DNA from: Limnohabitans sp. T6-5
GTDB lineage: Bacteria; Pseudomonadota; Gammaproteobacteria; Burkholderiales; Burkholderiaceae_C
Direction: 5' to 3'
Assembly (NCBI RefSeq): GCF_003063315.1
Contig: NZ_NERV01000002.1
Location: forward strand, 620,001 to 684,000
Length of the DNA stretch: 64,000 nt
Numbering within the stretch: the stretch's first letter is position 1; each line of letters starts with the position of its first letter. The notes beneath the pieces are model-generated. The model ran no database searches. It was not told where the DNA came from and saw only the letters and a list, made by a program, of their open reading frames with translations. The translations under genes were made by a program, and so were the position numbers. Below are positions 23,701 through 31,037 of this stretch, one piece after another.

Positions 23701-26252
23701 GCAATGGCATCCCGCATCTGGGCCACCTTGGGCGCTGCGCTGATCAGCGCCTTGGTGATGTTGCGCAGGTTGTCGTCCAGCGACTCCACCATGCGCATGA
23801 GCACGGGCGAATCGCCGTAAGCCTTGGCCAAAATGGCATTGCGCACCCGGGTGTAACCGGTGGTGCTCAGATTGCCATCGGCGTCGATCATCCCGGCCTG
23901 CTCGGTGCCAGGCAAACGGGCCATGAAACGGCGAATGAACGGGCGCGAAGCTGGCCCCGTGAAGTCCCCGGCATCGTCAGGCGTCAGGTCATCCATGGCG
24001 TCAATGCGGGCCGCATCCGATTTGGCCTGCTCGCTGGGCGACATCGCAGCCACCGTTGACGCATTGGCCTGGCGGGCAAACTCGGCACGATTGACCGGTG
24101 TGGTGCGAACCCGCACCAGCACGGGCTTGGCCATGGCATCGACCGCCTCAGGCGTCAAGCCAAACTGACTGGCGTTGTCCTCCAAGAACTTGCGGTACCG
24201 CCGTACTGGGCTGCTTTTCCCATTGTCATGCTCAGGCACATCCTGTTGCGAATGCGGCCAACGCCCATCATGGACCAAATACATGCGCTTCATCGCGATG
24301 GTCCGGGCATTGCCCGACTCCACAAGGCCGTCTTCACCCACAATCGGCGCGCCCGTGGCGGCATCGGCTGACAGCCCCAAGCGGGCCGGGTCCAGCTTCT
24401 GCACGATCCCCGAAACCTGCATACCACTGGCCGAACGGCTGCGGTCACGGGGCTGCATTTCCTGCGGGTACAGCGGATTGGCGCGCAGGTTCTCGTCGTG
24501 CGAAGTCACCAGCTCATCGGCATCCATCAAGGCATAAGCGCCCTCGATGCGTGCCCCAGCCTCCGTCGAGAAACTGGTTTTTGCGCCGTACTCGGTCTTT
24601 GGCCATGTTTTGGTGATGCCGTCCAGCTCAGACTGCAGGGCCTGTGCGCGGTCGGCCAGCTCCTGGCGCTCCTGGTCAAAAGGCGGGCCATAGCCGTTCT
24701 CAGGCGTCAGGTCGGCCAGGCGCTCACGGGCTGCGGTCAGCTCGGGCGTGATTTCATGGGCACGGTCCAGCGCCGTCATGGACGTGGGCGTGCGCAGGGC
24801 TTTTTCCGCCTCAGTCTCCACGGGCTGCGTGGGCGTCACTGGTGCCGCGGGGGCCGTGGGTGGTGCTGTCGGCTGGCCTGGGGCGGGTGGCTGACCCGGT
24901 GTGTTGGTGCTGGACTCGGGCCCGGCATCCGGGCCCTTGCCCATCGAGGCCAAACGCTCTTTCGTGTAGGCCAGGCCGTGGCCACCAGCGCCCATGGCAA
25001 AACCCGCCACCATGTTCTGGGCCAGCGATCCAGCTGGGTCATATTTCTTGCTGGGGTCGGCCTGCACAGTTGCGCCGTGCTGCGCGGCATCCTCGGGCAC
25101 GCCTTGCAAGCCCTCTTCCACCGTGTCTTGACCAATGCGCTTGCCCAACTCCTTGGCCGACATGCGCCCACCCACAATGGACTTGGCCGTGGCATCGCCG
25201 CCAAACAGCTTGTTGGTCAAAGCAGACCCGGCCATGGTGCCCGCGCCCGAGAGCATAGTGGCCTGGTCGGCCAGTTCGTTGGCCAGGGCTTCACGCGCCT
25301 TGACGGCATCGCCGCCGTTTGCCGCCATGATCTGCTGGAACCGTGGCGACTTGGCCAGCGTTTCCAGCGGCATGCCCGCCACCTCTTGATAAGTGCCCTC
25401 CCGCGCCTGCATGGCCGAAGACCCCGCCTCAGACAGCGTGCCCGCCGTGCTGGCCGAAGCCACGGCCTTCGACTCCACGGCCTCAATGGCGGCTTTGGCG
25501 GCTGCGGCCTGCGTCGCCTCATTGGCCCCGGCCTTGGCCGCATTTGCGGCTGCAGCCTCGCCTGCCGCTGCGGCCCCCGCCATGCGGGCACGGGCCACAA
25601 CTGACCCCACGCCCACGCCCATGGCCATGTCTGGCGCAGACCTGACCAGCGTGTGTGTCAGGGCAAGGGGGTTCTGGAATGCGGCCTTGATGTTGCCTGT
25701 AAAGCCCTCGGCCTCACCCATGGCCTGCTGCTGGCGCATCAACTCCGGGTTTGTTGCCCGGTCGTTGGCCTGGTTCTCTTGCACCACACGGCGGCTGTCC
25801 TGCTCCAGGTATCGGCCTGCACGGGCTGGCAGGTTCCATGGCGTGTTGGCGTTTTCTGCTCGGGACTCTGCCGCAAATTGGGATGCCCGCTGCGCATCGT
25901 CTTGCGTTTCAGTATGGGGGGCAGCTGATCCGGGTTCGGCCTGATTGATCAGCCAGGTCAGGCCGCGATCCGCTGCAGCCTTTGCGCCCAAAATCCCGGA
26001 AAGGGTGTTGGCCGCTGGGGCCTGAATGAACGTGCCAGCGGCCCCAATACTATTGGCCACGCCTTGGCCAAGCGCTGAATTGAAGGAACTGGCATAGTCG
26101 GAAAACGAGCCTCCCGACTCCTTTTTCTTCTTCGGATCAGGCTCTTCAGTGACGCCCGACTCGGCGTCCCAGGTTCTCTCCCATGGCTTTTTGCCAGAAC
26201 TGGCAGATTTTGTGTTTGTTGAGGACCAATCCCGTTCCCAAGGTTTTGACAT
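17724..26252 (-). CDS. Giant polyvalent virion protein, 2842 residues
   Basis: The N-terminus repeats PWER-x-W and an Ala-rich helical stretch. A ddrB-ParB-like region spans about 520-850 (NPLYPQEMQPRDRSRS near 591, VESGNARTIAM near 643). A low-complexity linker follows. A MuF C-terminal-type domain lies at about 1176-1366, a zincin-like segment with HEAAH at 1457-1461, and a second MuF-C-type copy at about 1651-1858. The long helical end resembles large polyvalent protein-associated domains. The two MuF-C copies share NKPGTxKILTEKNLAG. Proteins like this are injected with the genome and act early in the host. It is the last gene of the late operon. Domain names are by pattern recognition. 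Confidence 0.8.
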   Translation of the reverse strand: MSKPWERDWSSTNTKSASSGKKPWERTWDAESGVTEEPDPKKKKESGGSFSDYASSFNSALGQGVANSIGAAGTFIQAPAANTLSGILGAKAAADRGLTWLINQAEPGSAAPHTETQDDAQRASQFAAESRAENANTPWNLPARAGRYLEQDSRRVVQENQANDRATNPELMRQQQAMGEAEGFTGNIKAAFQNPLALTHTLVRSAPDMAMGVGVGSVVARARMAGAAAAGEAAAANAAKAGANEATQAAAAKAAIEAVESKAVASASTAGTLSEAGSSAMQAREGTYQEVAGMPLETLAKSPRFQQIMAANGGDAVKAREALANELADQATMLSGAGTMAGSALTNKLFGGDATAKSIVGGRMSAKELGKRIGQDTVEEGLQGVPEDAAQHGATVQADPSKKYDPAGSLAQNMVAGFAMGAGGHGLAYTKERLASMGKGPDAGPESSTNTPGQPPAPGQPTAPPTAPAAPVTPTQPVETEAEKALRTPTSMTALDRAHEITPELTAARERLADLTPENGYGPPFDQERQELADRAQALQSELDGITKTWPKTEYGAKTSFSTEAGARIEGAYALMDADELVTSHDENLRANPLYPQEMQPRDRSRSASGMQVSGIVQKLDPARLGLSADAATGAPIVGEDGLVESGNARTIAMKRMYLVHDGRWPHSQQDVPEHDNGKSSPVRRYRKFLEDNASQFGLTPEAVDAMAKPVLVRVRTTPVNRAEFARQANASTVAAMSPSEQAKSDAARIDAMDDLTPDDAGDFTGPASRPFIRRFMARLPGTEQAGMIDADGNLSTTGYTRVRNAILAKAYGDSPVLMRMVESLDDNLRNITKALISAAPKVAQMRDAIAKGARFDSDITPGLMAAVEEMSRLKDAGTSISDALAQAGMFGDKYSPETRDLLQFLADNIRRPRRMADFILAYMDALDSAGDPAQGSMFGDTQAPERKDLIKAAKTTVEGTPDATAKDTQRGNAGEDTKPGEKAGGEPANAAGGGRSDQGNGPTGPTANEEKVSGDEFVKAPGGKKLWGRLPVPAADVGASALSANLGNEADSKTAMVSSQSPTKSVQPHSDDGKRESADTLVAGGNPTSPSGQIGHEQKNEGWKPLWERTGTSAPVAESNPPSPRGKSGVNSLPQASNIEQAADSGKPAKIEDSGEELEGARKTENDIGAAMLSRSQATQQAYEARIDALFAGGGANRVGVKVLDSSDVLSLLGFEALPLVLRESKVIKGLSKHPAMTADLWKKVPGWIEKPAAVFDSHTVEGALVFVAPELVNGAVVLVTVEPDSTVSASLVAHEVTNAYDKDAGPPPFGLWLRDGLARYVNQKEFPTVAARAGLQLPREATANKPGTRKILTEKNLAGYQKEQGAAMSRAEFSGQGMSKEALDTLVERIKAKMPNMPTVHVLADPGKAPPALREYIIRQDAWDDVEGAMHKGELYMFASGLSDELRAEHVLAEHEAAHYGLRAVLGSSLKTAMHLVYAQNASVRRAVTELQKRGKLSTAEATEEVIVDIPTAELAKIKGWRKVVVMVRDWMQAHGYDKIAQKITDMLDGSLSQQQRADLFVAELVHGARDYVAGKLPSRRVGYIGDTRLSTTLQEDIKRQEAWLQREARARGFADIEDMLAKDYPVFERLAELWRKKNPASEGVMLSRRSDTKANYEARIDALFGGSVPQSPSRGQVAAVVLDRSDILDLLDEGNGPVILDEAAVGKPMRGAPRGGDARHPNMTSAEWKMVPQWLDNPAAVFDSATVNGALVIIAPDLVGGAVVMITLDPRAQGQRRASEIRLLTNAYDKDGSPPPFSQWFAQGNARYIDKKVFPAVLRRVGLQLPDTAYQNKPGTKKILTEKNLAGFIKARQQGEANVTGQKVPSTKNATEAIQTVLLNVQNDGGDARIVSANDPDSQSEPTRLSRAPAKTEGLSAQDRADEIIHEKAKAGGSVLDAAAHALTRMTRLEKLTSWAYDFAAQQLDRFTSDAVKAGVVSDYGVPESVIDQRAIMQGRKMQHLRKVGRLLDKLNTLTRSESRVAYAWMNEADASAADRLMQDLPAESVKVLQEVQKMIDHLSREAVTLGQLSEKAYKAHRFAYLRRSYAKHVVELSDKENAKRSRTISVLGDQYKGRGFEEGASMRQIQAAAPGWWKRKTQEGQADTALKGEKFIRLERRAASGEGVTPLEGMDGKQPGKVLEVNYWPAAEPMPAKYQDWTQAGTFEARDTQGDKVVMWRDYTADERTKMGEVDEARFAIAKTLHGMIHDVEVGRYLAWLAKTQAKLVAADVPGKLVTAEEGWGHVFKPGEWVQVPDTKIAGTAVAKYGKLAGRFIPGPVWNDVRQVSNPSFGKVPIEAFNTLQGWWKTSKTALSPGVHMNNIMSNFVMADWHDVSQAHVRKALRILMAASNRDNKGILGKAMNQAAKMGIADREAAQLIVNRYKDSGGELGSWATVEMQNDQLEPILKDLQKELGIEDELGSQVGAFNAVQQFMHAKFPAVYNAAGGLMGSTPGRIGSKAAGKVVGAVVQEGKTLIDLYQSEDEVFRLAAWLKAKESGVDDMAAGKVSRKSFLDYSVNAPWIVAMKNSAWPFMAFSYRAIPMFLETAGKKPHKLLKLMAVAGALNAMGAMLAGGDDDEDELRKLLPEEKAGKIWGGVPKLIRMPWNDAHGSPVFLDVRRFVPVGDVFDVGQGHSAIPLPPALQIGGIIGMLSELMLNKSAFTGKAIALETDTMAEQSGKVLDYMYKWMMPNVLILPGSYAYTGVQNAYRGKEDGFGRAQSMAQAISSAFGLKLGSYPTDGLRRNLVKKTEAESSEIDHNIAKLRRQYQVNGISREEFDEGVEYQRAKKTKLWEELGEKMR

Positions 26253-26286
26253 GCTCTAGCCCCATCATTTCGGTAGGGCTAGAACT

Positions 26287-26302
26287 TGCCATGCTTGCCA
26301 CG
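26287..26302. repeat. Copy 1 of the 3'-end motif of the late operon
   Basis: TGCCATGCTTGCCACG lies 18 bases beyond the stop codon at 26321, in the 68-base gap before the giant gene. It is one of six related copies in this operon. Confidence 0.6.
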
Positions 26303-26320
26303 CCTGGCCTCTAAAACGGC

Positions 26321-27928
26321 TTATTTCTTCTCTCGCCAGCTCTTTTGGTCTTTCGGGTCGCCGCCCAAATATTCAAAGCCGTCAACCACTTTGCCCTTGC
26401 TCAACCCAGCGGCCTTGCCCTTATTGCCCAGCTGGTCAAGCCAGTTTTCTCCATGCATGGATATCATGATCTTCGCCACATCCTCATGCTTTAGAGCCAT
26501 GCCGTTGCTGTTGGGCTTCATCAGCGCCATGTAATCGTCCTTGGGCGACGACTGCTTTTTCTCATGTGCCATGCGGGCGGCTTCGGCTTCGTCCTTGGCC
26601 GCGCCCGTTGCCATGAAATACAACCCCAATCGCTCTTCTGGCGAAGTGTTCGTGGTGCCCTTGATCCCAGTACCGTAGACCATGAGCTGCTTGCGCAAGC
26701 TGTCTTCCGCCGTTTTGTCCTTGTTCGCAATCGCTTCTTGCAAGTTTGTGCGAATCCCTTGCAAGGTTGCACGGTCCTTGCTGTCTTCCTTGAGCTTGTC
26801 CAGCTGAGCGCCATGCAGCGCATTGGACACCGCCGCCGACGCCACCTGCGAATCCGTCTTCTTCTCATCCAATTTCAGATGCTTGTCTTCACGCTGGTCC
26901 TTTTTGCCCTGGTAAAAGTGGTCAAAGATTTCCTTGGCCTTGCCATGCGCATCCAGCTCGGCCATCACGTTGACCGACGTTTCTTGCCCCTTATCGTCCT
27001 TGTAGTTGAGCGTCACCTGATCTGGCCCGTTGGCCTGCTGGGTCCGGCTGATCGTGATGTTCTTGGGGTCAACCTGTATGCCAGCCGAATTGAACGACTT
27101 GGCGATCTGTTCTGGCGTGCCACCGCCATGCGCGACTTTCAGCGCCTTGACGTAGTTCTCGTCTTCCGCCTTCTGCATGTTGTTCTGAAAATTGATCAGG
27201 CCCTCGGTGTTCAGCTTGCCATATTGGTAGTCATGCGCAATCAATGCCGCATGCGAGGCCATGATCTGCATCGGTCCCGGGCGTTGAATGTTCGGCTTTT
27301 GTGGTGGCGGGCCAAGCTCTTCAGGCGACTTGCCCGCCTTGATCCCCGCGTCGTATGCAGCCTGTTCTTGCGCAGACTTGGCCATGGCCACTTGGTACTG
27401 GCCCATGGGCGAGTTCTTCAGCAAGTCATCTCGCTTGGTGCGGTGCTCATCTTCTCGCTTTCGCTCATCGTCCTGCCGCTGCCACTGCTTTTGCTCCTGG
27501 CCAAAGCGCTGCTCTTCGCGCTGGCTGCTCAGTGCCTGCTGCTCCAGCTGCATGCCCTTCAGGGGGTCATACTTTTTCATGGTACCGGCCATGGCCAGCG
27601 TGCGCGCCGTGTTCTGCTGCGAATCGGTCGGGGCCTGGTCGTAGGTCTGCCCCAAAAACTTCACGCCCGCCTTGCGAACAACCGGGGCATCGGACTGGTC
27701 ATACTGGCTGATGGCGCCGCTCTCGTCTGGCCCTGCACCCTTGAAGCCCTCCATCGTGGGGGTCACCACCATGGTGTCCTCGGGCTTGGCATTGGCGATG
27801 TCGCCCATCTCGGCCTTCATCTTCTCCTGCTCGTCCATTTCCTTGCCCTTGTAATAGGCGGAAAGGCCTGCATTGGCACCCTGAATGCCCATCAAAAACC
27901 CAGAAGCAAAACCACGTCCCAAACCCAT
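26321..27928 (-). CDS. Coiled-coil virion protein of unknown function
   Basis: The 535-residue protein starts MGLGRGFASGFLMGIQGAN, a short glycine-rich helix, and is then dominated by Gln/Lys/Glu-rich helices (about 140-200 and 340-420). The gene lies between the giant protein and the methyltransferase fusion, where podoviruses encode internal (ejection) proteins. I chose ATG 27928 because GAGG stands seven bases upstream; a GTG at 27940 is also in frame. No enzyme motif is seen. Confidence 0.7.
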   Translation of the reverse strand: MGLGRGFASGFLMGIQGANAGLSAYYKGKEMDEQEKMKAEMGDIANAKPEDTMVVTPTMEGFKGAGPDESGAISQYDQSDAPVVRKAGVKFLGQTYDQAPTDSQQNTARTLAMAGTMKKYDPLKGMQLEQQALSSQREEQRFGQEQKQWQRQDDERKREDEHRTKRDDLLKNSPMGQYQVAMAKSAQEQAAYDAGIKAGKSPEELGPPPQKPNIQRPGPMQIMASHAALIAHDYQYGKLNTEGLINFQNNMQKAEDENYVKALKVAHGGGTPEQIAKSFNSAGIQVDPKNITISRTQQANGPDQVTLNYKDDKGQETSVNVMAELDAHGKAKEIFDHFYQGKKDQREDKHLKLDEKKTDSQVASAAVSNALHGAQLDKLKEDSKDRATLQGIRTNLQEAIANKDKTAEDSLRKQLMVYGTGIKGTTNTSPEERLGLYFMATGAAKDEAEAARMAHEKKQSSPKDDYMALMKPNSNGMALKHEDVAKIMISMHGENWLDQLGNKGKAAGLSKGKVVDGFEYLGGDPKDQKSWREKK

Positions 27929-27929
27929 A

Positions 27930-29276
27930 TCAAACCTCACATTTCGACAATTGCTCGGCCACCGCCGACTTGATCAAACCCACGCGCCGCTGGTACTCCA
28001 CAAACTGCACCGGGTGCTCATGCTTCAGGTACCGAGACAGCCCCTCACCCCACCAAGCCGTGCAATCCATGCAGTCCAGGCTGTGCCCGGCATGCTCATA
28101 GAACTTCGGCAGGGGCACGCCCACGGCATGCAGGTAATTCACCACGTCCTGCGCCGTCCAGCGCATGAGCGGAAACACCAGCTCGATGCCATCGGCCACA
28201 TACCCCGACTCAATTCCGGTCTTGTCGGCCTCGTCCTCACGCTTGCCGCGCAAGATGCAATCCACGCCATCGGCGCGCATCGCCTCGTAGGCGGGCCACA
28301 TCAAGGCGCGAAAGCAGCAACTCAGCCGCGACTGCACCTTGAATGGCGTAGCGCCAAACACGGTGTTGCCATCGCTGGTGTGGCCCTGGGGCACCACATC
28401 GGACGGCCAGCCATCGGCAGCAATCACCTCGCGCTGACGGCCTGCAATTTCCTTGAAGCGGGGCACCATGGCGCGCACCCGCTCCATAAGCTCTACCGTC
28501 TCCGGGAAAGGGTTGCCCGGGTTCAGCCAGTACACCGTCAGGCGGTCCCAATAGGGTTGCATCAGGCACAGCAAGGCCAGCGAATCCTTACCGCCGCTGA
28601 ATGACAGCGCCACGTTCTTGCAGCGCTTAAAAACCTCGTCCACGGCGCTCTCGCCCGCCTCAAACACCAGCAAGGCCGGGGCCACTTTGGCAAAAGTCGC
28701 ATCGAAAATATGCGCCTCACCCAGAGCGCCAAGCGTGGCCTTGCACAAGTCGGTGTTGAACTTGGGCAAAACCCACTTGGCCAAACGAAAGCCGAACATG
28801 TCGGCAGCATTTAGCACGTCATCATGGTTGTGCAGCACCGAGCCGGGCAACAACTCAGACCAACCGGGCACATCGCCAAATGGCTCGTACAGAGCCAGCT
28901 TGCCGCCGGGCCGAAGCACGCGCTTGGCCTCGGCCATGGCTGCATGGCGGTCGGCATGCACAAACGACCAGTGAAACAACACAATGTCGCAGCTCCCGGC
29001 CTCGATGGTCGTGTCGTGAAACGACTCCACCAGCACATCGCGTGCACAGTCAGCAGCCTGGGCTGCGTTGTTGTTCACCAGGATGAACTTGAGGTCTGGG
29101 CGGCGTTCCAGCACATGGCCTGCCAGTGTCCCAATGCCGCACCCCATGTAAGCGATCACGGCCCCATCGGCAGGGTTGAGCTGATCAAGCAACCAGGTGC
29201 AATGCGCATCGTTCGACCCGCCCACCAGGTGCGAGCAAAGCAAGGCCATGCCGCGAGATGTCAATGACTTGTACAT
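27930..29276 (-). CDS. Methyltransferase / PAPS-reductase-type PP-loop fusion protein
   Basis: The 448-residue protein joins two enzymes. Residues about 1-205 are a class I SAM methyltransferase (AYMGCGIGTLAGHV at 42-55, then LRPGGKLALYEPFG). Residues about 207-448 are a PP-loop ATPase of the PAPS reductase family (SGGKDS at 227-232, GTPFKVQSRLSCCFRA-type region, and LDCMDC near 397). PAPS-reductase-like phage proteins occur often and may modify nucleic acid with sulfur, but the fusion to a methyltransferase is uncommon. The gene lies among structural genes, so the product may modify DNA, RNA or a virion component. Confidence 0.8.
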   Translation of the reverse strand: MYKSLTSRGMALLCSHLVGGSNDAHCTWLLDQLNPADGAVIAYMGCGIGTLAGHVLERRPDLKFILVNNNAAQAADCARDVLVESFHDTTIEAGSCDIVLFHWSFVHADRHAAMAEAKRVLRPGGKLALYEPFGDVPGWSELLPGSVLHNHDDVLNAADMFGFRLAKWVLPKFNTDLCKATLGALGEAHIFDATFAKVAPALLVFEAGESAVDEVFKRCKNVALSFSGGKDSLALLCLMQPYWDRLTVYWLNPGNPFPETVELMERVRAMVPRFKEIAGRQREVIAADGWPSDVVPQGHTSDGNTVFGATPFKVQSRLSCCFRALMWPAYEAMRADGVDCILRGKREDEADKTGIESGYVADGIELVFPLMRWTAQDVVNYLHAVGVPLPKFYEHAGHSLDCMDCTAWWGEGLSRYLKHEHPVQFVEYQRRVGLIKSAVAEQLSKCEV

Positions 29277-29278
29277 CA

Positions 29279-30142
29279 GATAGCAACTGCAATCATTGCG
29301 CCACCGCCAATCAATGCGCCTGTCGCCTGACCATCAGCAGCAGTATTGGCGTTGTACATGCTGGTCTGAGAATTCAAAATCCCGCCCAAGCCCTGAATGG
29401 CTTGCTGGCGTCCCTGCATCATGGTGCCCGCGCCACTGGCCATGCCGCTGGTCAGAGTCGAGCCAATGGCGTTGCTGTTGCCCACCGCACTGTTGCCAGC
29501 GTTGGTGCCTGCGCTGTAAAAGGCTGGGGCCTGAGAGGCCATGCCCGAATAGGTGTTCAGCACATCGCCGCTGCGGGCATACACCTTGTCCAGCGCGTTG
29601 GTGCGGCCCACGTTGGCCGCGCTGGCCTTGGCCGTGGCGGAGTTGGTATCCATTTCGCCCGACAGCGCCGCAAACTTGCCGCTGCCCGGATTGATGCCCA
29701 TCCGCATCATGTTGCGGTTTGTCTGCTGACGCTGGTTGTCCAGCTGGGCCGACACGTCCGCCACGTTCTCGGTCGCGGCCTTGTCCATTTGGCGCTGCAC
29801 ATCGGGGTTGATGTTCCCCATGGCAATGTCGCGCATCTGCTGCTGCAGCGGACGGCCTTCGTTCTGGAAGTTGTCAAAATTGGTCTTGCCCTGCTGATAG
29901 GCCAAGTCCATCGTCTTCTTTTGCGCATCCAAAATGGGCGCAGACAGCTCCATCGTGCGGTCGTACTGGCGGCGCGACTCGTCAATCTGCTGCTGGCCAA
30001 GCCGCTCGCCCGCTGCTGTCGCCTCTCGCGTGGCCTCGGCCATGGGTGTGTAATCGGGTGGTGGCGAAGACCCGCCGCCCCCAAAGTGCAGCACCCGCAC
30101 ACCATCACGGGTGTACCCGTCAAACTTGGACTTGATCAGCAT
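29279..30142 (-). CDS. Internal virion or tail-associated protein
   Basis: The 287-residue protein starts MLIKSKFDGYTRDGV and has a Gly/Pro bend (FGGGGSSPPPDYTPM). Long helices rich in Gln, Met and Ala follow, and it ends with a hydrophobic Gly/Ala stretch (GALIGGGAMIAVAI). This composition fits the small internal core protein class of T7-like podoviruses (gp14-like), which form the genome-ejection channel. Its start overlaps the end of the upstream gene. Confidence 0.65.
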
Positions 30143-30587
30143 TCAAATGCTCCTTCATGTAGTCGGCCAGGCGCTCGGGCACCATGGCGGGCAAAGCCTC
30201 CACCAGGATTTCGGCCCCGCGCTCCAGGCCGTTGGTCACGGTGATCATGTAGGCCCCGGCATTCACGATGGCGTAGCGCAGGAAATGCGCCAGCTCCACC
30301 TTGTGCGCGTCCCCCGACTTCTCCATGATGTTCGCGGCCATGTAAGAGGCCATAGCCCCCAAGAAAATGCCGCGCAAGTCGGGCTCGTACCTTCGGTAGA
30401 ACGGATTGCCCGGCAGGTAAATCAGCAGGTTCGCCATGAGCGAATTCACGTCCACTGCCTTGTCCTTGTCGATCAGGTCATCCCAAGCATGCGCAATGAA
30501 GCTCAGGCGGCGGTACACGTCCAAGGCATCCTTGTTGCCCGCGAACCAGTCCAGCTCAGACAATGGCGGTTTGGTGGAAATTTGCAT
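30120..30587 (-). CDS. Phage protein of unknown function, conserved helical type
   Basis: The 155-residue all-helical protein has an acidic cluster (HAWDDLIDKDK, about residues 32-42) and PGNPFYRRYEPDLRG. The family is seen between tail fibre and internal virion genes of podoviruses, but its function is unknown to me. The stop overlaps the next gene by 23 bases, so the two are coupled. Confidence 0.6.
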   Translation of the reverse strand: MQISTKPPLSELDWFAGNKDALDVYRRLSFIAHAWDDLIDKDKAVDVNSLMANLLIYLPGNPFYRRYEPDLRGIFLGAMASYMAANIMEKSGDAHKVELAHFLRYAIVNAGAYMITVTNGLERGAEILVEALPAMVPERLADYMKEHLNADQVQV

Positions 30588-30597
30588 TCGCCAAGAC

Positions 30598-30613
30598 TGC
30601 CATGCTTGCCACG
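30598..30613. repeat. Copy 2 of the 3'-end motif of the late operon
   Basis: TGCCATGCTTGCCACG is identical to copy 1. It lies about 20 bases downstream of the stop codon of the tail assembly gene at 30633. Confidence 0.6.
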
Positions 30614-30632
30614 GGTGCTTCGATATTGATCG

Positions 30633-31037
30633 TCAGGAAGGCGCGACCGGCCACACCACATCGGTCGGGAAGCCTGGCTGGTCAGTGACGTCTCTCAAGG
30701 CTTGGCGGTATGTCTGCCATGCCGCATACAGTTCAGGGCCTAGCCTTTCTGGTGCTGATGCCGTGTCTGTCCATTCTGACGCCTTGAGTCGCATCAAACG
30801 CTCAAACCTAATCTTATCTTTCTGCTCTTCAATAGGCAGGGGTTGAGGCTCTGTCTGGACAAGTACACCGCCTACTTTTCTTGCAAGTTTTGCGTCAATA
30901 TCCATATTGGACTGCGCCCAATCCGCAGCGCCCTGATGCAAAACAAGCTCATTTATGAAATTTTCTGACCTGTTTTGCAAGGCCATTTTGCAAATACATC
31001 TTCCAGAATCATCAAAGAAATAGATATATTGATTCAT
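30633..31037 (-). CDS. Phage tail assembly chaperone-type protein
   Basis: The 134-residue protein ends with the phage tail-assembly pattern AAWQTYRQALRDVTDQPGFP and VVWPVAPS. It also has LKASEWTDTASAPERL, the residues around which such proteins pack. Relatives help fold the neighbouring tail fibre. The start overlaps the fibre gene stop (ATGA), a tight coupling typical of chaperone and fibre. Confidence 0.82.
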   Translation of the reverse strand: MNQYIYFFDDSGRCICKMALQNRSENFINELVLHQGAADWAQSNMDIDAKLARKVGGVLVQTEPQPLPIEEQKDKIRFERLMRLKASEWTDTASAPERLGPELYAAWQTYRQALRDVTDQPGFPTDVVWPVAPS

